Assembly (NCBI RefSeq): GCF_010634855.1
Contig: NZ_MWLQ01000021.1
Coordinates: forward strand, 62,001 to 126,000
Source of the DNA: Microbacterium sp. B35-30
GTDB lineage: Bacteria > Actinomycetota > Actinomycetes > Actinomycetales > Microbacteriaceae
Length of the DNA: 64,000 nt
Direction: 5' to 3'
Part shown: positions 55,661-64,000 of the stretch, one piece after another
Layout: the number at the start of each line of letters is the position of its first letter
How positions within the stretch are numbered: position 1 is the stretch's first letter
Translations under genes and position numbers: made by a program
Notes under the pieces: generated by a model
The model's database searches: none
What the model was told of the DNA's origin: nothing
Seen by the model: the letters and a program-made list of their open reading frames with translations, nothing else

Positions 55661-58600
55661 GTGACAGTTCCCGGGATCGTTCGCGCCCTCGAGCAGGCTG
55701 AGCCGTTTCGGGACGCGGTGGCCGCGGCATCCGTCGATGCCGACTTCTCGCTCGTCGAAGGACTCGACGCTCCGCTCCTCGCCGCGCTGATCGAGCGCCG
55801 CCGCGCCGCCGGCAAGCCACCGGTGGTGCTGCTGATCGCGCCCACGGGTCGCCGTGCGGAGTCGCTCGGTCCCGCGCTGGGTGCGCTGCTGCCCGGCGCC
55901 GAGGTGCTCCACTTCCCGGCGTGGGAGACACTGCCGCACGAGCGGCTGAGCCCGAGCGCCGAGACCGTCGGCACCCGGCTCGAGATCCTCACGCGCATCG
56001 CGCGCTGGGATGCCGCGACGCCGCTCGTGATCACCGCCTCGGTGCGCGGCGCCATCCAGCCGCTGGCGGCCGGACTCACCGATGTCCCGCCGATCGAGCT
56101 CGTCGTCGGCGCCCGCGGGCATGACCTGGGCAACGTGTCGGCGCGGCTCGTCGAACTCGCCTATCACCGCGTCGACATGGTGTCGCGGCGCGGCGAGTTC
56201 GCGGTGCGCGGCGGCATCCTCGACGTCTTCCCGCCGACCGCACCCCACCCGTACCGCGTCGAGTTCTTCGGCGACGAGGTGGACGAGATGCGCGCCTTCT
56301 CTGTCGCCGATCAGCGGTCGCTGCCCGGCGAGGTGCGCGAGGTCACCCTGCTGCCCAGCCGGGAGCTGCTGCTCACCGAGGCGGTGCGCGGCCGTGCCCG
56401 AGAACTCAAGGACGAGCTGCCGGGCCTTGCCGGCATGCTCGAGAAGATGGCCGAGGGCATCCCGGTCGAGGGCATGGAGTCCCTGCTCCCGGCCGTCGTG
56501 GATCGGCTCGTGGCCGTCGTCGACTATCTGCCCGAGGGGTCGGCCGTCGCGCTCGTCGATCCTGAGCGCGCCGTCGCACGCGCCATCACCCTCGGGGACA
56601 CGAACCGTGAGTTCCTCGAGGCGGCGTGGAGCGCGGCGACGGCCGGAGCCAGCACCCCGATCGACCTGGGCGCCGGCGACTTCCTGGCTCTTCCCACAGT
56701 GCGTGAGGCCGCCCGCGCGCGCGGCGGCGTCTGGTGGAGTCTCAGCGCTTTCGATTCCGGACAGGCGGATGCCGCCGCCGAAGGTCTGATCGACGACGAC
56801 ATCGACGTCGCGCTCGAGGCCGCCGCCGCGATCCGCGTGCCGGGGTCGGCGGTCCCGTCGTTCCAGGGCAACGTGGAAGGCGCGACAGCGCACGTCGGAG
56901 CGCTCCTGGCGGACGGCTGGCGCGTCGTCGTCGCGGCATCCGGAGCCGGCCTCGTCGAACGTGCGCGGGACGTGCTCGCCGAGCGCGGCATCGCGGCGCG
57001 CAAGGTCGACGAGGTGCTGCAGGCCCCCGAGCCCGGCGTCGCCCATGTGGTGCTGAGCGTGCTCGAGCGCGGATTCGAGGCGGCGGACGCGAAGCTCGCC
57101 GTGCTCACCGAGTCGGAGTTCTACGGCCGCACGATCGGCGGCGACAACCGCGTCGTCAAGAAGCTCGCATCGCGGCGCAAGGCCGTCGTGGACCCGCTGC
57201 AGCTGAAGGCCGGCGACTACGTCGTCCACGCGACGCACGGCATCGGCAAGTTCGTCGAGCTCACGCAGCGCGAGGTGTCCAGCGGCGGACGCAACGCGGT
57301 GAAGAGCGTGCGCGAGTACCTCGTGCTGGAGTACGCGCCGTCCAAGCGCGGCTACCCCGGCGACAAGCTCTTCGTGCCGACCGACCAGCTCGACCTGCTG
57401 TCCCGCTATGTCGGCGGCGAGGCACCCTCGCTGTCGAAGATGGGCGGCAGCGATTGGGCGCAGGCCAAGAGCAAGGCCCGCCGTGCCGTGCGCGACATCG
57501 CCGTCGAGCTCGTCAAGCTCTACTCGGCGCGCATGGCGTCGAAGGGACACGCCTTCGGGCCGGACACCCCCTGGCAGCGCGAGCTCGAAGAGGCGTTCCC
57601 GTTCGCCGAGACCCCCGACCAGCTGCAGACGATCGACGAGATCAAGGCCGACATGGAGAAGCCGATCCCGATGGACCGCCTGCTGTCCGGCGATGTCGGC
57701 TTCGGCAAGACCGAGGTTGCCGTACGCGCCGCGTTCAAGGCCATCCAGGACGGCAAGCAGGTCGCGATGCTCGTGCCGACGACGCTGCTCGTCAAGCAGC
57801 ACCTCGAGACGTTCACCGAGCGCTTCGCCGGCTTCCCGGTGAAGGTCAAGGCGCTCTCGCGGTTCCAGAGCGACAAGCAGGCGCGCGAGGTGCTCGCCGG
57901 CCTCACCGACGGCACCGTCGACATGGTCATCGGCACGCACCGGATCCTGACGGAGAAGGTGATCTTCAAGGATCTCGGCCTCATGATCATCGACGAGGAG
58001 CAGCGTTTCGGCGTCGAGCACAAGGACCAGCTCAAGAAGCTGAAGACCAACGTCGACATCCTCGCGATGAGCGCGACGCCGATTCCGCGCACGCTCGAGA
58101 TGGCAGTCACCGGCATCCGCGAGATGTCGACGCTGCAGACGCCGCCCGAGGACCGGCATCCGATCCTGTCGTATGTCGGGCCGCGCAACGACAAGCAGAT
58201 CACCGCAGCGATCCGCCGGGAGCTGCTGCGCGAGGGCCAGGTGTTCTACGTGCACAACCGGGTGCAGTCGATCCAGCGCGTGGCGGCCGAGCTCGCCGAG
58301 CTGGTGCCCGAGGCGCGTATCGCGGTCGCACACGGCCAGATGGGCGAGCACGCGCTCGAGGAGGTCGTCGACGCCTTCTGGGAGCGGCGCTCGGACGTCC
58401 TGGTCTGCACGACGATCGTCGAGACCGGTCTCGACATCTCCAATGCCAACACGATCATCATCGACCGCGCCGACAAGTACGGTCTCAGCCAGCTGCACCA
58501 GCTGCGCGGCCGGGTCGGCCGAGCCCGTGAGCGCGCCTACGCGTACTTCCTCTACGACGACATGAAGCCGCTCAGCGAGACCGCCGCCGACCGCCTCGAG

Positions 58601-59293
58601 ACGATCGCGGTCAACAACGATCTCGGCTCCGGCATGCAGGTCGCGCTCAAGGACCTCGAGCTCCGCGGCGCCGGCAATCTCCTGGGCGCCGAGCAGGCCG
58701 GCCACATCGCCGGCGTGGGCTTCGACCTGTACCTGCGCATGATCGGCGAGGCCGTCGCCACGTTCCGGGGCGAAGAGACCGAAGGACCGGCCGAGCTGCG
58801 CCTCGAGCTGCCGGTGCAGGCCCGCATCCCCGAGTCGTACATCGACAGCGAGCGCCTGCGACTCGAGGCGTATCAGAAGCTCTCGGCGGCGGCATCCGTC
58901 ACCGCGCAGCCCGACGCGATCGACCTCGTGGTCGAGGAGCTGACCGACCGCTACGGCGAGCCGCCGGCCGAGGTCGAAGGGCTGCTCGCGGTCGCGCGGC
59001 TGCGACGCCGCGCGGGACAGGCGGGGCTCGCCGACGTCGTCGCGATGGGCCCGAACCTGCGGATCGCGCCCGCGAACCTGCCCGATTCGATGCGCGTGCG
59101 CCTGCAGCGACTGCACCCCAGGGCCAAGCTCGTCGCGGGAGGCGAGGCCATGGTCGTGCCGCTTCCGTCGGCCGGCGGCGAGCCGCTCGGCGATGACGAG
59201 CTCATCGCCTGGGTCGCGCAGCTGATCGAGCAGCTGTGGCCGCCCAAGAAGACGGACGCGGACGCCGCAGCCGAGGCGGCCGTCAACGCCTGA
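55661..59293 (+). CDS. mfd: Transcription-repair coupling factor
   Basis: A 1210-residue Mfd translocase that removes RNA polymerase stalled at DNA lesions and recruits UvrA. Regions in order: UvrB-homology N-terminus with LIAPTGRRAESLG, the CarD-like polymerase-interacting domain (GDYVVHATHGIGKFVEL), then the RecG-like motor with Walker A LLSGDVGFGKTEVAV, IIDEEQRFGVEHKD, SATPIPRTLEMA and the TRCF domain at the C-terminus. Length is typical. GTG start 6 nt after a -10. It is convergent with gdhA (133-bp gap, no strong hairpin seen). Confidence 0.97.
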   Translation: MTVPGIVRALEQAEPFRDAVAAASVDADFSLVEGLDAPLLAALIERRRAAGKPPVVLLIAPTGRRAESLGPALGALLPGAEVLHFPAWETLPHERLSPSAETVGTRLEILTRIARWDAATPLVITASVRGAIQPLAAGLTDVPPIELVVGARGHDLGNVSARLVELAYHRVDMVSRRGEFAVRGGILDVFPPTAPHPYRVEFFGDEVDEMRAFSVADQRSLPGEVREVTLLPSRELLLTEAVRGRARELKDELPGLAGMLEKMAEGIPVEGMESLLPAVVDRLVAVVDYLPEGSAVALVDPERAVARAITLGDTNREFLEAAWSAATAGASTPIDLGAGDFLALPTVREAARARGGVWWSLSAFDSGQADAAAEGLIDDDIDVALEAAAAIRVPGSAVPSFQGNVEGATAHVGALLADGWRVVVAASGAGLVERARDVLAERGIAARKVDEVLQAPEPGVAHVVLSVLERGFEAADAKLAVLTESEFYGRTIGGDNRVVKKLASRRKAVVDPLQLKAGDYVVHATHGIGKFVELTQREVSSGGRNAVKSVREYLVLEYAPSKRGYPGDKLFVPTDQLDLLSRYVGGEAPSLSKMGGSDWAQAKSKARRAVRDIAVELVKLYSARMASKGHAFGPDTPWQRELEEAFPFAETPDQLQTIDEIKADMEKPIPMDRLLSGDVGFGKTEVAVRAAFKAIQDGKQVAMLVPTTLLVKQHLETFTERFAGFPVKVKALSRFQSDKQAREVLAGLTDGTVDMVIGTHRILTEKVIFKDLGLMIIDEEQRFGVEHKDQLKKLKTNVDILAMSATPIPRTLEMAVTGIREMSTLQTPPEDRHPILSYVGPRNDKQITAAIRRELLREGQVFYVHNRVQSIQRVAAELAELVPEARIAVAHGQMGEHALEEVVDAFWERRSDVLVCTTIVETGLDISNANTIIIDRADKYGLSQLHQLRGRVGRARERAYAYFLYDDMKPLSETAADRLETIAVNNDLGSGMQVALKDLELRGAGNLLGAEQAGHIAGVGFDLYLRMIGEAVATFRGEETEGPAELRLELPVQARIPESYIDSERLRLEAYQKLSAAASVTAQPDAIDLVVEELTDRYGEPPAEVEGLLAVARLRRRAGQAGLADVVAMGPNLRIAPANLPDSMRVRLQRLHPRAKLVAGGEAMVVPLPSAGGEPLGDDELIAWVAQLIEQLWPPKKTDADAAAEAAVNA

Positions 59294-59426
59294 CCGTCTG
59301 CGTGCGTCATCCGCCCGTCAGCCGGCGGGAGAAACGGCGGCGGCCGACGGCATCGACGTTCACGTGAAGAGCTGAGACGTCGATCCGCACAGCGTTACGG
59401 GCACCCGTTGCGCGGCCGTGACCGGG

Positions 59427-60863
<1,437 letters not shown>

Positions 60864-60982
60864 CTACCTACCGCTCGGAACGTCGGCCGTTCTTGTGACG
60901 ACGGCGCCCGCCGTCCTCCGCACAGCGTGTCTGCGTGCCCTCGGCGCGACGCAAACGGAATCGGGTGCGGGAGAGTGGAGGG

Positions 60983-61354
60983 ATGGTGGCCGACCTTCGC
61001 ATCGAAATCTTCCCCGACGACCTCGACCGCGCCGTCGACTTCTACGTCCGCGTGCTCGGGTTCTCCCTCGTGCGCGATGAGCGGCACGTCGAGTGGGCCT
61101 ACGTCGCGCTCGAGCTCGGCCGCGTGCGCGTCGGGGCGGCATGGCGCTCATCGGTCGACACCGCACCGCGCCGACCACCGGTCGGGGTCGAGCTCGTGCT
61201 CGAGACGGACGATCTGGATGCCGCCCGCCGGCGGGTCGTCGACGAGGGCTGGCCCATCGACGACGACGTGCAGGCGCAGCCGTGGGGCCTCCGGGACTTC
61301 CGGGTGCTCGATCCGAGCGGCTACTACTGGCGGTTGACCGAGCACCCGAACTGA
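60983..61354 (+). CDS. VOC (glyoxalase/bleomycin-resistance) superfamily protein
   Basis: A 123-residue single-module VOC protein with paired beta-alpha-beta-beta-beta units, starting ADLRIEIFPDDLDRAVDFYVRVLGFSLVRDE and ending DPSGYYWRLTEHP. The typical metal-ligand Glu/His positions are only partly recognisable, so enzyme versus binding protein cannot be decided. GAGAGT lies 6 nt before the ATG; GGAGGG immediately abuts it. Confidence 0.85.
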   Translation: MVADLRIEIFPDDLDRAVDFYVRVLGFSLVRDERHVEWAYVALELGRVRVGAAWRSSVDTAPRRPPVGVELVLETDDLDAARRRVVDEGWPIDDDVQAQPWGLRDFRVLDPSGYYWRLTEHPN

Positions 61355-61460
61355 CGCGCACGCCGTCTTCCGGGTGCCGTGGCGATGCACCGCACTACGC
61401 TGTGAACCGACCGCGACGGCCCCGGGGATGGGCGAGCCGGCACGGGATCGAGGAGGCATG

Positions 61461-62060
61461 ATGCGTTTCGAGCACCTCGGGGCCCAGCCCCGCATCCACC
61501 CCGACGCTGTCGTGGCGGCGACCGCGGTGATCAGCGGCGACGTCGAGATCGGCGCCGACTGCCAGATCCTCCACGGTGCGGTGATCACCGCCGAGGGCGG
61601 TGCGGTCACCCTCGGCGCGAACGTGATCGTCATGGAGAACGCGCTGATCCGTGCCACCTCGACGAATCCGGTGCACATCGCCGATCACGTGCTCGTCGGC
61701 CCGATGGCCAGCGTCTCGGGCGCCGTCGTCGAGGAGGAGGTGTTCCTCGCGACCGGCACCCGCGTCTTCAACGGCGCGCGCATCGGCGCGCGCAGCGAGG
61801 TGCGCATCAACGCCGTCGTGCACCTGCGCACGACGCTCCCGCCGGACTCGACGGTGCCGATCGCCTGGGTCGCCGTGGGGGATCCGGTCCAGATCCTCCC
61901 GCCGGATCGCCACGAAGAGATCTGGGCGGCGCAGCGCGAGCTCGACTTCCCCGGCTACGTGTTCGGGCTCGACCGTGAGACACCCGACCTCATGGTGCAG
62001 CTCACCGAACGCTACGGCCGCAGCCTCGCCCGTCACGCCGACGACCGCCGCATCGACTGA
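61461..62060 (+). CDS. Left-handed beta-helix hexapeptide protein related to gamma-carbonic anhydrases
   Basis: A 199-residue protein with repeated [LIV]-G-x4 hexapeptides (GDVEIGADCQI, GAVTLGANVIV, IADHVLVGPMASVSGAV) and a C-terminal helix. This is the gamma-carbonic-anhydrase/PaaY fold. The zinc histidines normally in GHgavvHG are Pro and Ser here (GPMASVSG), so carbonic anhydrase activity is unlikely; an acyltransferase or scaffold role is possible. AGGAGG spaces better to the ATG at 61461 than to the adjacent ATG at 61458. Confidence 0.88.
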   Translation: MRFEHLGAQPRIHPDAVVAATAVISGDVEIGADCQILHGAVITAEGGAVTLGANVIVMENALIRATSTNPVHIADHVLVGPMASVSGAVVEEEVFLATGTRVFNGARIGARSEVRINAVVHLRTTLPPDSTVPIAWVAVGDPVQILPPDRHEEIWAAQRELDFPGYVFGLDRETPDLMVQLTERYGRSLARHADDRRID

Positions 62061-62135
62061 CATCCTCGCGTATCGGCCGCACACGCCGGCGGTCACGAGA
62101 TCGACGGGACGCTGGCCTTCCCCGGGCCCAGGCCG

Positions 62136-62141
62136 TAAGGT
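62136..62141 (+). promoter_or_regulatory. -10 box (TAAGGT) of the MFS/cNMP gene
   Basis: TAAGGT, then CGCGAC, then the ATG at 62148: 6-nt leaderless spacing. Confidence 0.58.
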
Positions 62142-62147
62142 CGCGAC

Positions 62148-63848
62148 ATGGGCCGTCTGGGGACCCGTTCGAGGCTCGATCAGGCCGTGGGGGCCTTCTC
62201 GAGCAACTGGCGCAACCCCAATCTGCGGCGCGCGCAGCTGAGCTTCCTCGGGGCCTGGACCGCGGAGTGGGCATTCACCGTGGCGCTCGGCATCGTCGCG
62301 TACAACGCCGGCGGCGCGCTCGCCCTAGGCGCGGTGGGACTGCTGCGCATGCTCCCCTCCGCGCTGCTGGCGCCCATCCTGTCGCCGTTCGCCGATCGCG
62401 GGCGGCGTGAGCGCGTGCTCGTCGTGGTGTCGGTCGTGCGGGGCGCTGCCACCGCGGTCGCGGCGGTCGTCGTGGCAGTGGCGGGCCCGATCGCCGTCGT
62501 CTACGCGCTCGCCGTCGTCTCGACGATCGCGGCGACCATGTTCCGGCCGGCGCACTCCGCCCTCCTGCCCACGCTCTGCCGCACCGGGCACGAATTGGCC
62601 AGCGCCAACGTCGTGCGGGGGCTGCTGGACTCCGTCGCGACGCTCGTCGGGCCGCTCGTCGCCGCGATCCTGCTGGCCTTCACCGATGTCTCCGTCGTGT
62701 TCGCCGGCGCGGCGGTCGCGTCGTTCTGGGCAGCGCTGCTGCTCTTCCGTGTGCGCTACGACGCGCCGCCGAGGCCGGCGGCGCCCCGGCGCGACCTGCT
62801 GAGGGAGGCCGCGGAGGGACTCACCGTCGTGTGGCGGAGCCGCGATCTGCAACTGATCCTCGGCCTGGCCGCCGCCCAAGCGCTCACCCGGGGCGCGCTC
62901 ACCGTGTTCTCGGTCGTGGTCGCCATCGAGCTGCTCGGCATGGGGGAGTCCGGCGCCGGATCGCTGATGGCGTCGGTCGGCGTGGGAGCGGTCCTCGGCT
63001 CGCTCGCGGCCTCGCTGCTCGTCGGAACCCGGCGGCTGGGCGGGTGGTTCGCCGTCGGTGTGGCGTTGTGGGGACTGCCCATCGCCCTCGTCGGCGTCTT
63101 CCCGGCACAGGCGGCGGCGCTCGTCCTGCTCGCATTCGTCGGGGTCGGTAACGCGCTGATCGACCTCGCCGGGTTCACGCTGATCGGCAGGCTGACCCCG
63201 GACGCCCTGATGGCGCGTGTCTTCGGCGTGCTCGAGAGCCTGGTCGCCGTCTCCATCGGCGTCGGGGCGATCATCGCGTCGGTGATGATCGCGTGGCTCG
63301 GCGTCGAGGGTGCCCTCATCGCGATCGGCGTGCTGTGTCCGGTGCTCGCACTCGCATCATGGTGGCGGCTGCGCGGCCTTGATCGATCCGTCGGTGCGTT
63401 GGACGCCGAAGTCGGCCTCCTCCAGCGCGTGCCCATGTTCCAGCCGCTCCCGCTGCCCGCGATCGAGCAGCTCGCTCGCGGGCTGGAACCGGTCGAGGTG
63501 GCACCGGGCAGCGCGGTCTTCACTCAGGGGGACCTCGGCGATCACTACTACGTGATCGAGAGCGGCCGAGCCGACGTGCGGGGCGATGGTCGCGTGATCG
63601 CGACGCTCGGCGAGGGGGAGGGATTCGGCGAGATCGCGCTGCTCCGTCGCACGCCGCGAACGGCGACGGTGGTCGCGCGCACGCGTCTCGAACTGAAGGC
63701 GCTCGCCGCCGACCGGTTCACCGCCGTCGTCCTCGGCTACGCGCCCAGCGCACAGGCGGCCGCCACGACGGTGGAGGACCAGCTGGAGCGGTACGCGCCC
63801 GACGACCCGCCTGACGGGCCGAGGGCATCGCGAGACCCGCTGGGATGA
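62148..63848 (+). CDS. MFS transporter with C-terminal cyclic-nucleotide-binding domain
   Basis: A 566-residue fusion. Residues about 25-415 are an MFS_3-type transporter (RDLQL and FADRGRRERVLVV loops, 11-12 helices). Residues about 427-545 form a cyclic-nucleotide-binding domain: LLQRVPMFQPLP, PGSAVFTQGDLGDHYYVIESG and the phosphate-binding cassette GEGFGEIALLRRTPRTATV, in which Glu495 and Arg504 are the residues that contact the ribose 2'-hydroxyl and cyclic phosphate. Retention of both suggests real cAMP or cGMP binding. The substrate is unknown. A DUF2652 gene starts 24 bp downstream. Confidence 0.92.
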   Translation: MGRLGTRSRLDQAVGAFSSNWRNPNLRRAQLSFLGAWTAEWAFTVALGIVAYNAGGALALGAVGLLRMLPSALLAPILSPFADRGRRERVLVVVSVVRGAATAVAAVVVAVAGPIAVVYALAVVSTIAATMFRPAHSALLPTLCRTGHELASANVVRGLLDSVATLVGPLVAAILLAFTDVSVVFAGAAVASFWAALLLFRVRYDAPPRPAAPRRDLLREAAEGLTVVWRSRDLQLILGLAAAQALTRGALTVFSVVVAIELLGMGESGAGSLMASVGVGAVLGSLAASLLVGTRRLGGWFAVGVALWGLPIALVGVFPAQAAALVLLAFVGVGNALIDLAGFTLIGRLTPDALMARVFGVLESLVAVSIGVGAIIASVMIAWLGVEGALIAIGVLCPVLALASWWRLRGLDRSVGALDAEVGLLQRVPMFQPLPLPAIEQLARGLEPVEVAPGSAVFTQGDLGDHYYVIESGRADVRGDGRVIATLGEGEGFGEIALLRRTPRTATVVARTRLELKALAADRFTAVVLGYAPSAQAAATTVEDQLERYAPDDPPDGPRASRDPLG

Positions 63849-63872
63849 ACGACCGACGAAGGGACTGGGCAC

Positions 63873-64000
63873 ATGGGGACAGAGCGAACGGCACTGCTGA
63901 TCGCCGACATCGGCGGATATACCGAGTACATGGGCTCGCACCGCATGACGCTCGCGCACGCCGAGGTCAACACGGCGCGGATGCTGGAGAGCATCGTCCG
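63873..64000 (+). CDS. DUF2652 protein, class III cyclase-like N-terminus (3' end outside window)
   Basis: The first 42 codons are visible. MGTERTALLIADIGGYTEYM resembles the FaDIvGFT metal-binding strand of class III adenylate/guanylate cyclases, with Asp12 in the first metal-ligand position, and continues into a helix ARMLESIV. It matches the start of DUF2652 proteins. Whether the second metal Asp and the base-selecting residues are present lies beyond the window. GAAGGGA is 12-16 nt before the ATG. It is probably co-transcribed with the cyclic-nucleotide-binding transporter. Confidence 0.75.
   Translation, partial: MGTERTALLIADIGGYTEYMGSHRMTLAHAEVNTARMLESIV

Noticed and set aside
55508..59116. 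Open frame of about 1200 codons antisense to mfd
   Set aside because: Its composition (Arg/Leu/Asp/Gly/His-rich, no domains) is the mirror of the GC-rich third positions of mfd, whose protein is fully conserved on the other strand.
59294..59426. Possible terminator between mfd and gdhA
   Set aside because: Only short imperfect GC stems (about 5 bp) are present and no T-run follows.
61461..62060. Functional carbonic anhydrase call
   Set aside because: The zinc-binding histidines of the gamma class are replaced, so only the fold is claimed.

Overview
The window is a chromosomal segment of a high-GC actinobacterium, most likely a Microbacteriaceae and probably Microbacterium or a close relative. 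Evidence is the GC-rich third codon positions throughout, the actinobacterial gene order (Pmt/RsmI/MetG/TatD/RsmA/IspE, then tRNA-Gln/GlmU/Prs and RplY/Pth/Mfd, the same set as the Rv1002c-Rv1020 region of Mycobacterium tuberculosis), many apparently leaderless genes, and a strongly recurring GGATGCC heptamer. I see no prophage, intact insertion sequence, CRISPR array or replication origin. Genes are tightly packed, often with 4-bp start/stop overlaps. Only one gene-free stretch exceeds 300 bp (18126-18456).

Layout. 1-4865: truncated quinone oxidoreductase and the DEAH helicase HrpA, both leftward. 4983-8517: five-gene operon (CPBP protease, membrane protein, winged-helix regulator, ABC ATPase, ABC permease) behind a promoter whose -10 lies in a 19-bp palindrome. 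8550-12952: aldo/keto reductase, DUF255 thioredoxin-like protein and protein O-mannosyltransferase. 12976-31529: housekeeping core (rsmI, metG, tatD, rsmA, ispE) interrupted by a 1452-residue LPXTG-type surface protein, a Nudix hydrolase, two MFS transporters, a CpdA-like phosphodiesterase, a Stealth-type phosphotransferase, a YghZ-like reductase and an Eis-like acetyltransferase. 31696-36676: ABC-F protein, MarR regulator, tRNA-Gln, glmU, prs. 36734-43187: P-type ATPase, then an extracytosolic flavin module (FMN-binding lipoprotein, ApbE, MOSC protein, NqrB/RnfD-like membrane domain fused to a ferredoxin reductase). 43198-48004: two-component system divergent from a MacB/FtsX-type ABC exporter. 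48067-53070: sugar-nucleotide-type dehydrogenase, FAD oxidase, gnd/gntK gluconate genes and a 40-residue membrane protein. 53351-60809: rplY, pth, mfd, gdhA. 60983-64000: VOC protein, hexapeptide-repeat protein, an MFS transporter with a cyclic-nucleotide-binding tail, and the start of a cyclase-like DUF2652 gene.

Functionally, gnd and gntK feed gluconate into the oxidative pentose phosphate pathway, and prs and glmU draw on it for PRPP and UDP-GlcNAc. The flavin module looks like a compact route for NAD(P)H electrons across the membrane to a lipoprotein-bound FMN. The right-edge pair suggests a transporter gated by a cyclic nucleotide next to a possible nucleotide-cyclase relative.

The strongest non-gene signals are: (i) a fixed geometry at about 13 genes, with a TANNNT-like -10 box exactly 6 nt before the start codon, implying leaderless mRNAs; (ii) the GGATGCC heptamer, about 90 copies by hand count; (iii) tRNA-Gln ending one base before the glmU start codon; (iv) a nested inverted-repeat element at 54710-54827; and (v) repeated CTATG boxes with 11-12-bp period between the response regulator and its divergent ABC exporter.
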